Source: JARRQJ01 sp963810615
GTDB taxonomy: Bacteria; Pseudomonadota; Gammaproteobacteria; DRLM01
NCBI GenBank assembly: GCA_963810615.1
Contig: CAWEOA010000001.1
Span: 294,189-358,188, forward strand
DNA: 64,000 nucleotides
Direction: 5' to 3'
In this document: positions 44,625 through 53,291 of the stretch, in pieces
Position numbering within the stretch: position 1 is the first letter of the stretch
Layout of the letters: the number at the start of each line of letters is the position of its first letter
Notes under the pieces: generated by a model
Database searches by the model: none
Told to the model about the DNA's origin: nothing
Seen by the model: only the letters and a program-made list of their open reading frames with translations
Made by a program: the position numbers and the translations under genes

Positions 44625-44939
44625 ATGCCTCTCTATGAATTCAAGTGTGACGAATGCGGTCCTTTTACCGAGTTGCGGCGCTTAAGCGAATGCGATATGC
44701 CGATGGAGTGTCCAACATGCGCTGCTCAGGCGTCACGGATGATATCGGCGCCGCGCTTGGCCATCATGGCCAAGAATAATCGTACTGCCTGGGAACGCAA
44801 TGAGAAGAGCGCCCATGAACCTCGCCTGGCCAAGGCCGGCCACAACCATGATCACGCTCACGATCACAAGGGTAATCACAGTCATAATCATCCACACAAG
44901 CACGCCCACAATGGTCGTCCCTGGATGCTGGGTCATTAA
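44625..44939 (+). CDS. fmdB: FmdB-type zinc-ribbon protein with His-rich tail
   Basis: 104 residues. The N-terminal zinc ribbon MPLYEFKCDECGPF ... ECPTCAAQ (two CxxC pairs, residues about 8-11 and 31-34) is the FmdB regulatory domain named after the formamidase operon of Methylophilus. The last 45 residues contain 13 His in repeats such as NHDHAHDHKGNHSHNHPHKHAH, a likely metal-binding extension. ATG at 44625 is preferred to 44619 because AAGGAG is then 9 bases upstream. Regulatory or metallochaperone roles are both possible; neither is shown here. Confidence 0.9.
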   Translation: MPLYEFKCDECGPFTELRRLSECDMPMECPTCAAQASRMISAPRLAIMAKNNRTAWERNEKSAHEPRLAKAGHNHDHAHDHKGNHSHNHPHKHAHNGRPWMLGH

Positions 44940-45676
44940 CGTTTTTTCCCATGCTTGCCGATCGCCCGTTTATGGGGCGACGCTAGCAAGGTACGATACG
45001 CGCCACTCTTGAAATTCCCGCCTAATTTCGCTTAATCATTTCAACCGCCGGGAGGGCATCGCCCTCTCGGTGTCGGTAAATCCTAGAGTCATCAGGGAAT
45101 CCTAAGCCGGTCTCGGTTTGTATCCTGAACGCTCCTCGTGACGGACATTGTCGTCACTGCAGGAGGAGTTTATTTACCTACGGTGATAGCAATGAGAAGC
45201 GTCTCCATAACGCCTCGACGGTAATCCGAGTCTCTCATCATTTGCGGCTCAAGGGTGAGCAACTGCGATCCCAAGCATTTATGCACGAGAAAGATACATG
45301 TGATCGTCGCATGCACCAAGGTAATTATGTGCTGAGATTTGTAAGGTCTATAGAGTCCGAATTTATAAAAAAACGCAGCGCATCATTTTGTGGCTTATGC
45401 TCGGCGCATATTGGTGCATGAATGGAGTATATGCACGAATTAGCCTTAAATATAGGCTTTTTTAAAGGTGGAGCGAGTGAGCGTTCACGGTGCATTTTCA
45501 CGATTCTTCCGGCGAAAACGACCTTCGTCCATTCGGGCATAGTCTTTGCACCACCTGTGTCAGCGTAGGTAATGGTGCTTGCGCAATGAGCATCGGTGAT
45601 GGTGCATATCACATCATAGATAGAGCGTGATGAAAGTATGCGAATGGCTCAGCCGACTATTGAGAAAGGGTTACAT
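44940..45676. promoter_or_regulatory. Regulatory intergenic region of the amide/urea transporter operon
   Basis: Non-coding, about 735 bases. In 45300-45610 several half-sites resemble the NtrC palindrome TGCACCA-N3-TGGTGCA: TGCACCA near 45311, TGGTGCA near 45414, GGTGCA near 45489, TGCACCA near 45547, TGGTGC near 45572 and TGGTGCA near 45596. None is a full palindrome. An open frame of 95 codons on the minus strand (45325-45612) is not supported. Confidence 0.4.
45535..45550 (+). promoter_or_regulatory. Candidate sigma-54 promoter upstream of urtA
   Basis: GGGCATAGTCTTTGCA: GG and GC are 10 bases apart and the -12 half TTTGCA is perfect; the first base of the -24 element differs from consensus. 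Transcription would begin near 45561, about 115 bases before the ATG, with NtrC-like half-sites at 45311, 45414 and 45489 placed upstream as an enhancer would be. Confidence 0.4.
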
Positions 45677-46918
45677 ATGAAGAAGCGATGGAAAGTAAAC
45701 CAGTGGCGGCGCGCGGTAGTGGCGGCCATAGGTGTGGCGATGTCCGTTACGATGGCTGATAGTATTGCGGCGGGGCCGCCTACATCAAAGGTTAATACCA
45801 CAGGCCTTGCTGTTACCGATGATACCGTGACGGTGGGCATTCTCCACTCCCTGACCGGCACCATGGCAATCAGTGAAACGGGTGCCCAGGAGGCTGAGAA
45901 ACTGGCTATCGACCAGATCAACGCCATGGGCGGCGTGCTCGGACGGCAGATCAAGTTCATCCAGGAGGATGGTGCCAGCGACTGGCCGACCTTTGCGGAG
46001 AAGGCCAAGAAGCTGCTTGAGAACGACCATGTGGCCGCGATCATGGGTTGCTGGACCTCGGCTTCGCGCAAGGCGGTACTGCCGGTGCTGGAGCGCGACA
46101 ATGGGCTGCTGTACTACCCGACCTTCTATGAAGGGCTGGAACAGTCCAAGAACGTCATCTATACCGGACAGGAGGCCACGCAACAGGTGTTCGCCGGTCT
46201 CGATTGGGTGGCTAAGACCAAAGGAGCCAAGACGTTCTACCTGATCGGTTCCGACTACATCTGGCCCCGCACCACCATGAAGCTTGCCCGCAAGTATATC
46301 GAGACAGTGCTGCACGGCAAGATCGTGGGTGAGGAATACGCCGCGTTGGGCAGCACTCAGTTCGGCTCGACCATCAACAAGATTCGTCTGAAGAAACCCG
46401 ACGTGATTTACGCCGCGGTGGTGGGCGGCTCCAACGTGGCCTGGTTCAAGCAGCTCAAGGCTGCCGGTATCACCGGCAAGAAGCAGACGCTGCTGACCCT
46501 GTCGGTCACCGAGGATGAGGCCCACGGTATCGGTGGTGAAAACCTGCTCGGCTTCTACTCTGCCATGAAGTACTTCCAGTCCCTGGCTACCCCGGAGAAC
46601 AAGTCCTTCGTCGCCGAGTTCAAGAAGAAGTGGGGCGCGGATGCGCCCATCGGTGATGTGACCCAGGCCGCTTATGAAGGTCCATGGTTGTGGAAGGCGG
46701 CGGTCGAGAAGGCCGGCAGCTTCGATACCGACAAGGTCGTCAAGGCGGAAGAGAGCGGCACTATCACCTTCGATGCGCCGGAAGGCAAGGTGTATCTCGA
46801 GTCCAATCATCACTTGAAGACACGGTTGCGGATCGGTGAATGGCGTGCCGACGGTCAGGCGGATATTGTCTACACCTCCGACTACATCATGCCTAATCCG
46901 TTCCCCAAGGGCTATTGA
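45677..46918 (+). CDS. urtA: Urea/short-chain amide ABC transporter substrate-binding protein
   Basis: 413-residue periplasmic binding protein of the branched-chain-amino-acid/urea type. The signal peptide is MKKRWKVNQWRRAVVAAIGVAMSVTMADSIAAG. The mature part has VTVGILHSLTGTMAISETGAQEAEKLAIDQINAMGGVLGRQIKFIQEDGASDWPTFAEKAKKLL, then GCWTSASRKAVLPVLERDNGLLYYPTFYEGLEQSKNVIYTG, matching UrtA and FmdD. The presence of amidase and formamidase genes on both sides, and no urease, suggests amides as the main ligands. The ATG at 45677 begins the signal peptide; an in-frame ATG at 45638 is less likely. Confidence 0.93.
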   Translation: MKKRWKVNQWRRAVVAAIGVAMSVTMADSIAAGPPTSKVNTTGLAVTDDTVTVGILHSLTGTMAISETGAQEAEKLAIDQINAMGGVLGRQIKFIQEDGASDWPTFAEKAKKLLENDHVAAIMGCWTSASRKAVLPVLERDNGLLYYPTFYEGLEQSKNVIYTGQEATQQVFAGLDWVAKTKGAKTFYLIGSDYIWPRTTMKLARKYIETVLHGKIVGEEYAALGSTQFGSTINKIRLKKPDVIYAAVVGGSNVAWFKQLKAAGITGKKQTLLTLSVTEDEAHGIGGENLLGFYSAMKYFQSLATPENKSFVAEFKKKWGADAPIGDVTQAAYEGPWLWKAAVEKAGSFDTDKVVKAEESGTITFDAPEGKVYLESNHHLKTRLRIGEWRADGQADIVYTSDYIMPNPFPKGY

Positions 46919-47010
46919 TCTCAGTAAGGACGTCTGTTCCCCGGGGTCGCTGAACGCGCCCCGGGGACACCCTGGCGACGCTGCATCGTATATAGAACTG
47001 GAGAATCCTT

Positions 47011-47934
47011 ATGTTTGGCTACTCGCTATCGGATTTGGGATCCATTGTGGTGATGCAGGGCTTTTCCGGCCTGAGTCTCTTCAGCGTCCTATTATTGATG
47101 GCGCTCGGACTGGCGATCATCTTCGGCCAGATGGGCGTGATCAATATGGCGCATGGTGAATTCATGACCATCGGCGCCTACACCATTTACATGATCGGCA
47201 AGGTGACGGAGCAATATTTCCCCGCATTTCTGCCCTACTATTTCTTTTTCGCAATCGCCGCGGCGTTTGCCATCGCCTTCATCGTCGGTTATCTCGTCGA
47301 GTATCTGATGATACGCCATCTTTATAAGCGGCCACTGGATACGCTGCTGGCGACCTGGGGTTTGAGCCTTATCATGCAGCAGATATTCCGTTCAGTCTTT
47401 GGCGGCCGCGAGGTCAGCCCCAACCTGCCCGATTGGTTGATGGGTTCGTGGTCGATGACGGACAGTATCGACATCCCCATCAACGGCATGGTGGTGATGG
47501 TCGTCACTATCGTGGTGACCGCGGGTGTGGTCGGGTTTCTGTACAAGTCCCGCTGGGGTCTCAAGGTCCGGGCGACAACCCAGAACCGGGCCATGGCCGG
47601 CGCGGTCGGCATCAACACCAAGATGGTGGACCGCATGACTTTCGCCGTCGGCTGCGGCATCGCCGGCGTCGCCGGCGCCGCCTTCACCACCATCGCCTCC
47701 ACCGGCCCGACCAGCGGCTCCCAGTACATCGTGGACACCTTCCTGGTCGTCGTGTTCGGCGGCGCCACCAGCATACTCGGCGCGGTGGCATCGGCGTTTT
47801 CCATCGCTCAAGCGCAGTCGATTCTCACCTTCTTCTTGACCAATGCCATGGGCAAGGTGGTGACGCTGCTGGTGGTCATCGGAATTCTGATGATGAAGCC
47901 CGAGGGTCTGTTCGCCAGCAAGGTTCGGAAGTAG
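47011..47934 (+). CDS. urtB: Urea/amide ABC transporter permease 1 (LivH/UrtB/FmdE type)
   Basis: 307-residue permease with about eight membrane helices of the branched-chain amino-acid family. Typical segments: GLSLFSVLLLMALGLAIIFGQMGVINMAHGEFMTIGAYTIY, then GRWGLKVRATTQNRAMAGAVGIN (the EAA-like ATPase-coupling loop), and 'YIVDTFLVVVFGGATSILGAV'. It pairs with the permease directly downstream. The gene follows urtA by 92 bases with no terminator in between. Confidence 0.92.
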   Translation: MFGYSLSDLGSIVVMQGFSGLSLFSVLLLMALGLAIIFGQMGVINMAHGEFMTIGAYTIYMIGKVTEQYFPAFLPYYFFFAIAAAFAIAFIVGYLVEYLMIRHLYKRPLDTLLATWGLSLIMQQIFRSVFGGREVSPNLPDWLMGSWSMTDSIDIPINGMVVMVVTIVVTAGVVGFLYKSRWGLKVRATTQNRAMAGAVGINTKMVDRMTFAVGCGIAGVAGAAFTTIASTGPTSGSQYIVDTFLVVVFGGATSILGAVASAFSIAQAQSILTFFLTNAMGKVVTLLVVIGILMMKPEGLFASKVRK

Positions 47935-47955
47935 GCAGTTACAAGGGGGAAATGC

Positions 47956-49185
47956 ATGAACACGTTCTATACAAGATGGTTGGGTGGCCGGCAGGGGAGC
48001 ATGGGAATCGCGGTCCTGGCGCTGTTGATCTTCGCGATCATGCCCATGTGGCTGGATATCTTCCGCCTCAATCTGGTGGGTAAGTATCTCACCTATGCCT
48101 TCGCCGCGGTCAGTCTGGTGATGGTGTGGGGGTACGGCGGGGTGCTCAGCCTCGGCCAGGGGGTGTTCTTCGGCCTCGGCGGTTACTGTATGGCCATGTT
48201 CCTCAAGCTCGAGGCCTCGGATCTGACCAGCACCGCCCACCAGACCACGCCGGGCATCCCGGACTTCATGGACTGGAACCAGATTACCCAGCTGCCGCTG
48301 TTCTGGGAACCCTTCCATAGCCTGACCTTCACCATCATCGCGATCTTCGTGGTGCCGGCGATCTTCGCCTACATCATCGGCGCGGCGATGTTCAAGCGCA
48401 GGGTGGGCGGGGTGTACTTTTCCATCATCACCCAGGCGATAGCATCGATCCTGACTATCCTGATCGTAGGTCAGCAGGGTTATACCGGCGGCATCAACGG
48501 CATCACCGACCTCAAGACCATACACGGCTGGAATATCAACAGCTCTTCGGCCAAATACATACTGTATTACTTCAACGGGGCCTTGCTGATCGGCGTGATC
48601 ATGGTATGCCGTTACGTGCTGTCCTCCAAGCTCGGTCGTCTGCTGCTGGCGATGCGCGACAAGGAGGACCGGGTGCGGTTCTCCGGTTACGATGTGTCGA
48701 ACTTCAAGATCTTCACCTTCTGTCTGGGGGCGATGATCTCCGCCATCGGCGGCGCCATGTTCACCCTCCAGGTTGGCTTCATGTCGCCTTCCTTCGTCGG
48801 CATCGTGCCCTCCATCGAGATGGTGATCTTCGCCGCGGTCGGCGGGCGCATGTCGCTGATCGGGGCGGTGTTCGGCACACTGCTGGTGAACTACGGCAAG
48901 ACTGCCTTCTCGGAGTCGTTCCCGGCCCTGTGGCTGTTCTTGATGGGGGCCTTGTTCATCGGCGTGGTGATGTTCTTCCCCAACGGTCTCGCCGGGCTGT
49001 ATGAACAGTACGGTGGACGCCTTGCCAAGCTGTGGCAACCGCTGACGCGGCGTTTCGCCAAAACAACGGTAGCCACGGTGCCGCCGGCGGATTCGCCGCC
49101 GCCGGTGGTCCACAAGCTTGCCGACAAGCAGGTCGCGGCTGAACCGCTACCCGAAGAAGCTCTACGCACCAGGAGGCCCGCATGA
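47956..49185 (+). CDS. urtC: Urea/amide ABC transporter permease 2 (LivM/UrtC/FmdF type)
   Basis: 409 residues with about nine membrane helices. Signatures: YLTYAFAAVSLVMVWGYGGVLSLGQGVFFGLGGYCMAMFL, RRVGGVYFSIITQAIASILTIL, and the cytoplasmic coupling loop LLAMRDKEDRVRFSGYDVSNFKIFTF. A proline-rich cytoplasmic tail of about 55 residues follows the last helix. The last 4 bases overlap the start of urtD. Confidence 0.92.
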   Translation: MNTFYTRWLGGRQGSMGIAVLALLIFAIMPMWLDIFRLNLVGKYLTYAFAAVSLVMVWGYGGVLSLGQGVFFGLGGYCMAMFLKLEASDLTSTAHQTTPGIPDFMDWNQITQLPLFWEPFHSLTFTIIAIFVVPAIFAYIIGAAMFKRRVGGVYFSIITQAIASILTILIVGQQGYTGGINGITDLKTIHGWNINSSSAKYILYYFNGALLIGVIMVCRYVLSSKLGRLLLAMRDKEDRVRFSGYDVSNFKIFTFCLGAMISAIGGAMFTLQVGFMSPSFVGIVPSIEMVIFAAVGGRMSLIGAVFGTLLVNYGKTAFSESFPALWLFLMGALFIGVVMFFPNGLAGLYEQYGGRLAKLWQPLTRRFAKTTVATVPPADSPPPVVHKLADKQVAAEPLPEEALRTRRPA

Positions 49186-49949
49186 ACGCCGCAACTGCAG
49201 AAGCCAGCGTCAAGAAGGAGTTTATTCTGACCGTTGAAGATTTAACGGTGTCTTTTGACGGTTTCAAGGCCGTCGATGCACTCAATCTATACGTGGATAA
49301 GAATGAGCTGCGGGTGGTAATCGGTCCCAACGGCGCGGGCAAGACCACGGTATTGGACCTGATCTGCGGCAAGACCAAGGCCACCGCCGGCTCGATCCAA
49401 TTCAAGGGCAAGGAACTCACCAAGCTGGCGGAGCACGAGATCGTGCGCGCCGGCGTGGGGCGTAAGTTCCAAACGCCGTCCATCTATGAAAATCTTACGG
49501 TGTTTCAAAACCTGGAGATTTCCTTTCCGCGAGGCCGCGGTGTGTTTGGTTGTCTGACCTTCCGCCGCACGCCGGATGTGGTGGAACGAGTGGAGATGAT
49601 CGCCGAGGAGATCCAGCTGCAGGATCATCTCGAAATGGATGCGGCGCTGCTCAGCCACGGCCAGAAGCAATGGCTGGAGATCGGTATGCTGCTGATGCAG
49701 GATCCGGAGCTGCTGATGCTCGACGAACCAGTAGCCGGCATGAGCGTCAAGGAGCGCGAGCAGACCGCGGCGTTGTTGAATCGTATCTGCAAGGGTCGCT
49801 CGGTGATCGTCATCGAGCACGATATGGAATTCGTCAAGAGCATCGCCCACAAGGTGACGGTCCTGCACCAGGGCAAGATTCTGGCCGAGGGCAGCATGGA
49901 GAGTGTGCAGGCCAACGAAAAGGTCATCGAAGTCTATTTGGGCCACTAA
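49182..49949 (+). CDS. urtD: Urea/amide ABC transporter ATPase 1 (LivG/UrtD type)
   Basis: 255-residue ABC ATPase. Walker A GPNGAGKTTVLDLI (about residues 47-60), Q-loop VGRKFQTPSIYENLTVFQNL, a divergent signature SHGQKQWLEIGMLLM, Walker B ELLMLDEPVAGMS and switch His in VIVIEHDMEFV are all present. The modified signature (SHGQ) with LEIG is normal in the UrtD/LivG group. ATGA overlap with urtC. Confidence 0.93.
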   Translation: MNAATAEASVKKEFILTVEDLTVSFDGFKAVDALNLYVDKNELRVVIGPNGAGKTTVLDLICGKTKATAGSIQFKGKELTKLAEHEIVRAGVGRKFQTPSIYENLTVFQNLEISFPRGRGVFGCLTFRRTPDVVERVEMIAEEIQLQDHLEMDAALLSHGQKQWLEIGMLLMQDPELLMLDEPVAGMSVKEREQTAALLNRICKGRSVIVIEHDMEFVKSIAHKVTVLHQGKILAEGSMESVQANEKVIEVYLGH

Positions 49950-49969
49950 ACACGGCCGAGGAGGATGAA

Positions 49970-50659
49970 ATGTTTCAGGTATCCGGGTTGCATGTCAGTT
50001 ATGGACAAAGCGAGGTCATTCACGGTCTCGATCTGACCGCCGAGAATAAAGAGATGGTGGCGGTCATGGGGCGCAACGGCATGGGCAAGACCACCTTCTT
50101 CAAGGCCTTGATGGGCATACTGCCCAGCACTGCCGGCAAGATCAGCATCGACGGCAACGATGTCAGCGGCAAGGAAAGCTTTCAGCGCGTGGCCGGCGGC
50201 ATCGCCTACGTGCCGCAGGGGCGCATGATCTTCCCCACCTTGACGGTCAAGGAAAATATCGAGACCGGCATGGAGCGTTCCAAGACCCGCGAAATACCGG
50301 ACGAAATATACTCCCTGTTTCCGGTGCTGTTCGACATGCGGCAGCGCAAGGGCGGCAACCTCTCCGGCGGCCAGCAACAGCAGCTGGCCATCGCCCGAGC
50401 CCTGGTCACCAACCCCAAGGTGCTGCTGCTCGACGAACCGACCGAAGGCATTCAGCCGTCGATCATCAAGGATATCGCCAAGATATTGCTGGAGATCCGC
50501 AAGCTGCGCGATATCACGGTCATCGTTTCCGAGCAGGTATTGAGCTTCGCCCTGGAGGTTGCCGATCGCCTACTGGTGATCGATGGGGGACGGTTTATCC
50601 ATGAAGACGTGCGCGCCAACGTCGACACGGCCAAGATCAGTCGTTATCTGTCGGTATAG
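49970..50659 (+). CDS. urtE: Urea/amide ABC transporter ATPase 2 (LivF/UrtE type)
   Basis: 229-residue ABC ATPase. Walker A GRNGMGKTTFFKALMG, Q-loop AYVPQGRMIFPTLTVKENIE, signature LSGGQQQQLAIARALV, Walker B KVLLLDEPTEGIQPSI and a C-terminal switch region VIVSEQVLSFALEVADRLLVIDGGRF. In the switch, Gln replaces the usual His (SEQ), as is common in LivF/UrtE proteins. The true start is ATG 49970 behind GAGGAGG; the frame is open further upstream but reads through urtD. Confidence 0.93.
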   Translation: MFQVSGLHVSYGQSEVIHGLDLTAENKEMVAVMGRNGMGKTTFFKALMGILPSTAGKISIDGNDVSGKESFQRVAGGIAYVPQGRMIFPTLTVKENIETGMERSKTREIPDEIYSLFPVLFDMRQRKGGNLSGGQQQQLAIARALVTNPKVLLLDEPTEGIQPSIIKDIAKILLEIRKLRDITVIVSEQVLSFALEVADRLLVIDGGRFIHEDVRANVDTAKISRYLSV

Positions 50660-50684
50660 GGGATATTTACTGATTCGTTTGTCG

Positions 50685-50772
50685 TGTCATTTCGACCGCA
50701 AGGAGAAATCTTTTGTGTTTGGGATACATGTAAGGGTAGAGAACAGATTTCTCGCTGACGCTCGAAATGACA
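50685..50772. repeat. Dispersed palindromic repeat TGTCATTTCGA..., copy 1
   Basis: Ends TGTCATTTCGACCGCAAGGA and, as inverted repeat, ...CTGACGCTCGAAATGACA, enclosing GAGAAATCT/AGATTTCTC arms; together an imperfect hairpin of 88 bases. A second, better-paired copy is at 57593-57666. It sits in the 170-base gap between urtE and amiE and may separate the two transcriptionally or protect mRNA ends. Confidence 0.75.
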
Positions 50773-50828
50773 ACTTAAATTACACGCTCCCAAATTAAAT
50801 ACTACATTTTTAACAGGAGGTCAGCACA

Positions 50829-51869
50829 ATGAGACACGGCGATATTTCATCGAGCAAGGACTGCGTCGGCGTAGCGGTGGTGAACTACAAGATGCCACGC
50901 CTGCACACCAAGGCCGAGGTCCTGGACAACGCCCGCAAGATCGCCGACATGATCGTCGGCATGAAAGTCGGTTTGCCGGGCATGGATCTGGTGATCTTCC
51001 CCGAGTACAGCACCCACGGCATCATGTACGACCAGCAGGAGATGTTCGATACCGCTTCCGCCATTCCTGGCGAGGAGACCGAGATCTTTGCCGCCGCCTG
51101 CCGCAAGGCCAAGACCTGGGGAGTGTTCTCCCTCACCGGCGAGCGCCACGAGGATCATCCTAACAAGGTACCCTACAACACCCTTATTCTCATGAACGAC
51201 CAAGGCGAGATCGTGCAGAAGTACCGCAAGATCATGCCGTGGTGTCCCATCGAGGGCTGGTATCCGGGCTGCAACACCTTCGTCTCGGAGGGTCCCAAGG
51301 GCCTCAAGATCAGTCTGATCATCTGTGACGACGGCAACTATCCGGAGATCTGGCGCGATTGCGCCATGCGCGGCGCCGAGTTGATCGTGCGTTGCCAGGG
51401 ATATATGTATCCTTCCAAGGATCAGCAGGTGCTCGTCGCCAAGGCCATGGCGTGGATGAACAACTGTTACGTCGCGGTGGCCAATGCCAGTGGTTTCGAC
51501 GGCGTCTATTCCTACTTCGGCCATTCCTCCATCATCGGCTTCGACGGCCGTACCCTGGGTGAATGCGGCGAGGAAGAGTACGGTATTCAGTACGCCGAGT
51601 TGTCCACCTCCTTGATCCGCGATTCACGCCGCAACGGCCAGTCGCAGAATCACCTCTTCAAGCTGCTGCACCGAGGCTATACCGGCAAGATCAATTCCCA
51701 GGAAGGGGAGCGCGGCGTGGCCGAATGTCCCTACGAGTTCTACCGCACCTGGGTGAACGATCCGGACCAGGCGCGGGAGAACGTCGAGGCCTTTACCCGC
51801 TCCACCGTCGGTACCGACGAATGCACCATAGAAGGACTCCCCCACGGCGAGGCGGTCGGTTACAAATAG
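50829..51869 (+). CDS. amiE: Aliphatic amidase
   Basis: 346-residue nitrilase-superfamily amidase, very similar along its length to Pseudomonas AmiE. The catalytic triad is in register: Glu59 in FPEYS, Lys134 in KYRKIMPW and Cys166 in ICDDGNYPE. It hydrolyses acetamide and other short aliphatic amides to acid and ammonia in the cytoplasm. It starts with MRHGDISSS, as in the family. The RBS AACAGGAGGTC is strong. Position after the ABC transporter and before a clear terminator suggests it is the last gene of the amide-utilisation operon; it may also be expressed separately, given the 169-base gap with a hairpin. Confidence 0.96.
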   Translation: MRHGDISSSKDCVGVAVVNYKMPRLHTKAEVLDNARKIADMIVGMKVGLPGMDLVIFPEYSTHGIMYDQQEMFDTASAIPGEETEIFAAACRKAKTWGVFSLTGERHEDHPNKVPYNTLILMNDQGEIVQKYRKIMPWCPIEGWYPGCNTFVSEGPKGLKISLIICDDGNYPEIWRDCAMRGAELIVRCQGYMYPSKDQQVLVAKAMAWMNNCYVAVANASGFDGVYSYFGHSSIIGFDGRTLGECGEEEYGIQYAELSTSLIRDSRRNGQSQNHLFKLLHRGYTGKINSQEGERGVAECPYEFYRTWVNDPDQARENVEAFTRSTVGTDECTIEGLPHGEAVGYK

Positions 51870-51895
51870 CATTGTCGTTGCAAGCCGCGATGCTG

Positions 51896-51938
51896 CCGCC
51901 TAATCCCTGTTGCTGATGGGGATTAGGCGGTTCTATTT
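51896..51938 (+). terminator. Intrinsic terminator of the amide operon
   Basis: 12-bp stem CCGCCTAATCCC/GGGATTAGGCGG followed by TTCTATTTT, 26 bases after the amiE stop. Confidence 0.85.
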
Positions 51939-52148
51939 TGATATCTCAATTTTTCGCATGGCGATGTAGACATAGCCTGACTCCGGGATATACATTACCG
52001 GGATCAGCGGCGGCGATATGCTGACCGGCGACATGAAACACTATGGATGCGGGTTCATCATGCTTGGGAAGTTGCTGCTAAATATCAATCAATACGCTAA
52101 GACGCCTGTTTATATGTGGTTTCCCTTACTCGCCGCGTTGCCGGAGTG

Positions 52149-53114
52149 ATGCCAAATCCACCGCTCACCAATAACAAGATCCGCATCGGTGTCAGCAGTT
52201 GTCTCGTCGGCGAGCGGGTACGCTATGACGGCGCCGACAAGCGTGATGTCCTCATCACCGATACCCTCGGCGCGGCCTTCGAATTGGTGCCGGTGTGCCC
52301 GGAGGTCGCCATCGGCATGGGGGTGCCGCGACCGCCGATCCGCCTCGTCGGCGATCCACTGCAGCCGCGGGCATTGGGTGTCGATGACCCGGGCCTGGAC
52401 GTTACGGCACCTCTGACCGCCTTCGGGAGGCGCATGGCGGTGGAACTTGACGATATCGACGCCTATATCTTCAAGAGCCGTTCACCGAGTTGCGGGCCGA
52501 CACGGGTAAAGGTATACGGTTTCGGCAAGGCGCCGCGCGTCCAGGGCGTCGGTCTATACGCACGGGAAATCATGGCGCGTCAACCGCTGCTGCCGGTTGA
52601 AGAGGAAGGGCGGCTTGTCGAGCCGACACGGCGCGACAATTTTCTCGAGCGCATCTTCGCCTATCGGCGTTGGCAAGAGTTCCTGGCTTCAGGTGTTACA
52701 GCGGCCGGATTGATGGAATTTCACGCTCGCCATAAACTCATCTTAATGGCGCACGGCGCGGTCTATTACCGCGGCCTGGGGCGCCTGGCGGCGGAAGGGA
52801 AGGAAATGCGGCCCGCTCGCTTGTGTGAGGAATACGGCACGGAATTTATGGCGGCCTTGCAACATCCCGCCACCCGCAAGCGGCACGCCAATGTCTTGCA
52901 GCACCTTATGGGCTATCTCAAGAAGCGAATCGATCATGACGACAAGGCGGAATTGCTGGAGATGATCGACGCCTATCGCCTGGGCGTGCTGCCCCTGATC
53001 GCGCCGCAGACACTGCTCAGGCATCACTTCCGCCGCTTTCCCCATCCTTATGTGGAGAAGCAGCTTTATTTATATCCCGATCCGCTCGAAATGCGATTAC
53101 GCAGTAACACTTAA
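52149..53114 (+). CDS. DUF523 plus DUF1722 (YbgA-like) protein
   Basis: 321 residues. The N-terminal DUF523 domain (about 10-150) has IGVSSCLVGERVRYDGADKRD, VPVCPEVAIGMGVPRPPIRLV and FKSRSPSCGPTRVKVY with conserved Cys. The C-terminal DUF1722/YbgA domain (about 180-310) has FLERIFAYRRWQEFL and FHARHKLILMAHGAVYYRGLGRLAA. The two-domain form is common in Gammaproteobacteria, and thiouridine-related or Fe-S roles have been proposed for DUF523-type proteins, so the function is uncertain. The ATG at 52149 is preferred over a GTG at 52116. Confidence 0.88.
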   Translation: MPNPPLTNNKIRIGVSSCLVGERVRYDGADKRDVLITDTLGAAFELVPVCPEVAIGMGVPRPPIRLVGDPLQPRALGVDDPGLDVTAPLTAFGRRMAVELDDIDAYIFKSRSPSCGPTRVKVYGFGKAPRVQGVGLYAREIMARQPLLPVEEEGRLVEPTRRDNFLERIFAYRRWQEFLASGVTAAGLMEFHARHKLILMAHGAVYYRGLGRLAAEGKEMRPARLCEEYGTEFMAALQHPATRKRHANVLQHLMGYLKKRIDHDDKAELLEMIDAYRLGVLPLIAPQTLLRHHFRRFPHPYVEKQLYLYPDPLEMRLRSNT

Positions 53115-53206
53115 GGAAATGTCTGAATAATTCCTATAGCGTCATTCTGACGAATACCCTAAAGGGCATAAAAGCCGGAATGACGAATTGTTCAGAGCTT
53201 CCTTAA
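53111..53206. repeat. Imperfect inverted-repeat element with TTAAGGAA ends
   Basis: Ends TTAAGGAA...TTCCTTAA, with inner arms TCTGAA/TTCAGA, AATTC/GAATT and GTCATTC/GAATGAC, making a 96-base imperfect palindrome. The left end overlaps the stop codon of the preceding gene. It lies between convergent genes (nhaD on the other side). It could be a MITE or a bidirectional end-of-transcription hairpin. Confidence 0.6.
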
Positions 53207-53291
53207 GAGTCGATGTAGGCTGGTTTACGCTGACAGGGTCAAACTCAGCCAGCCCTTCGTTGCAGGCTATGCAACTATGCGCTCGCCAAGC

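Noticed and set aside
45325..45612. 95-codon minus-strand open frame upstream of urtA
   Set aside because: Overlaps the putative sigma-54 promoter and NtrC-like sites, has no recognised domain, and reads as chance.
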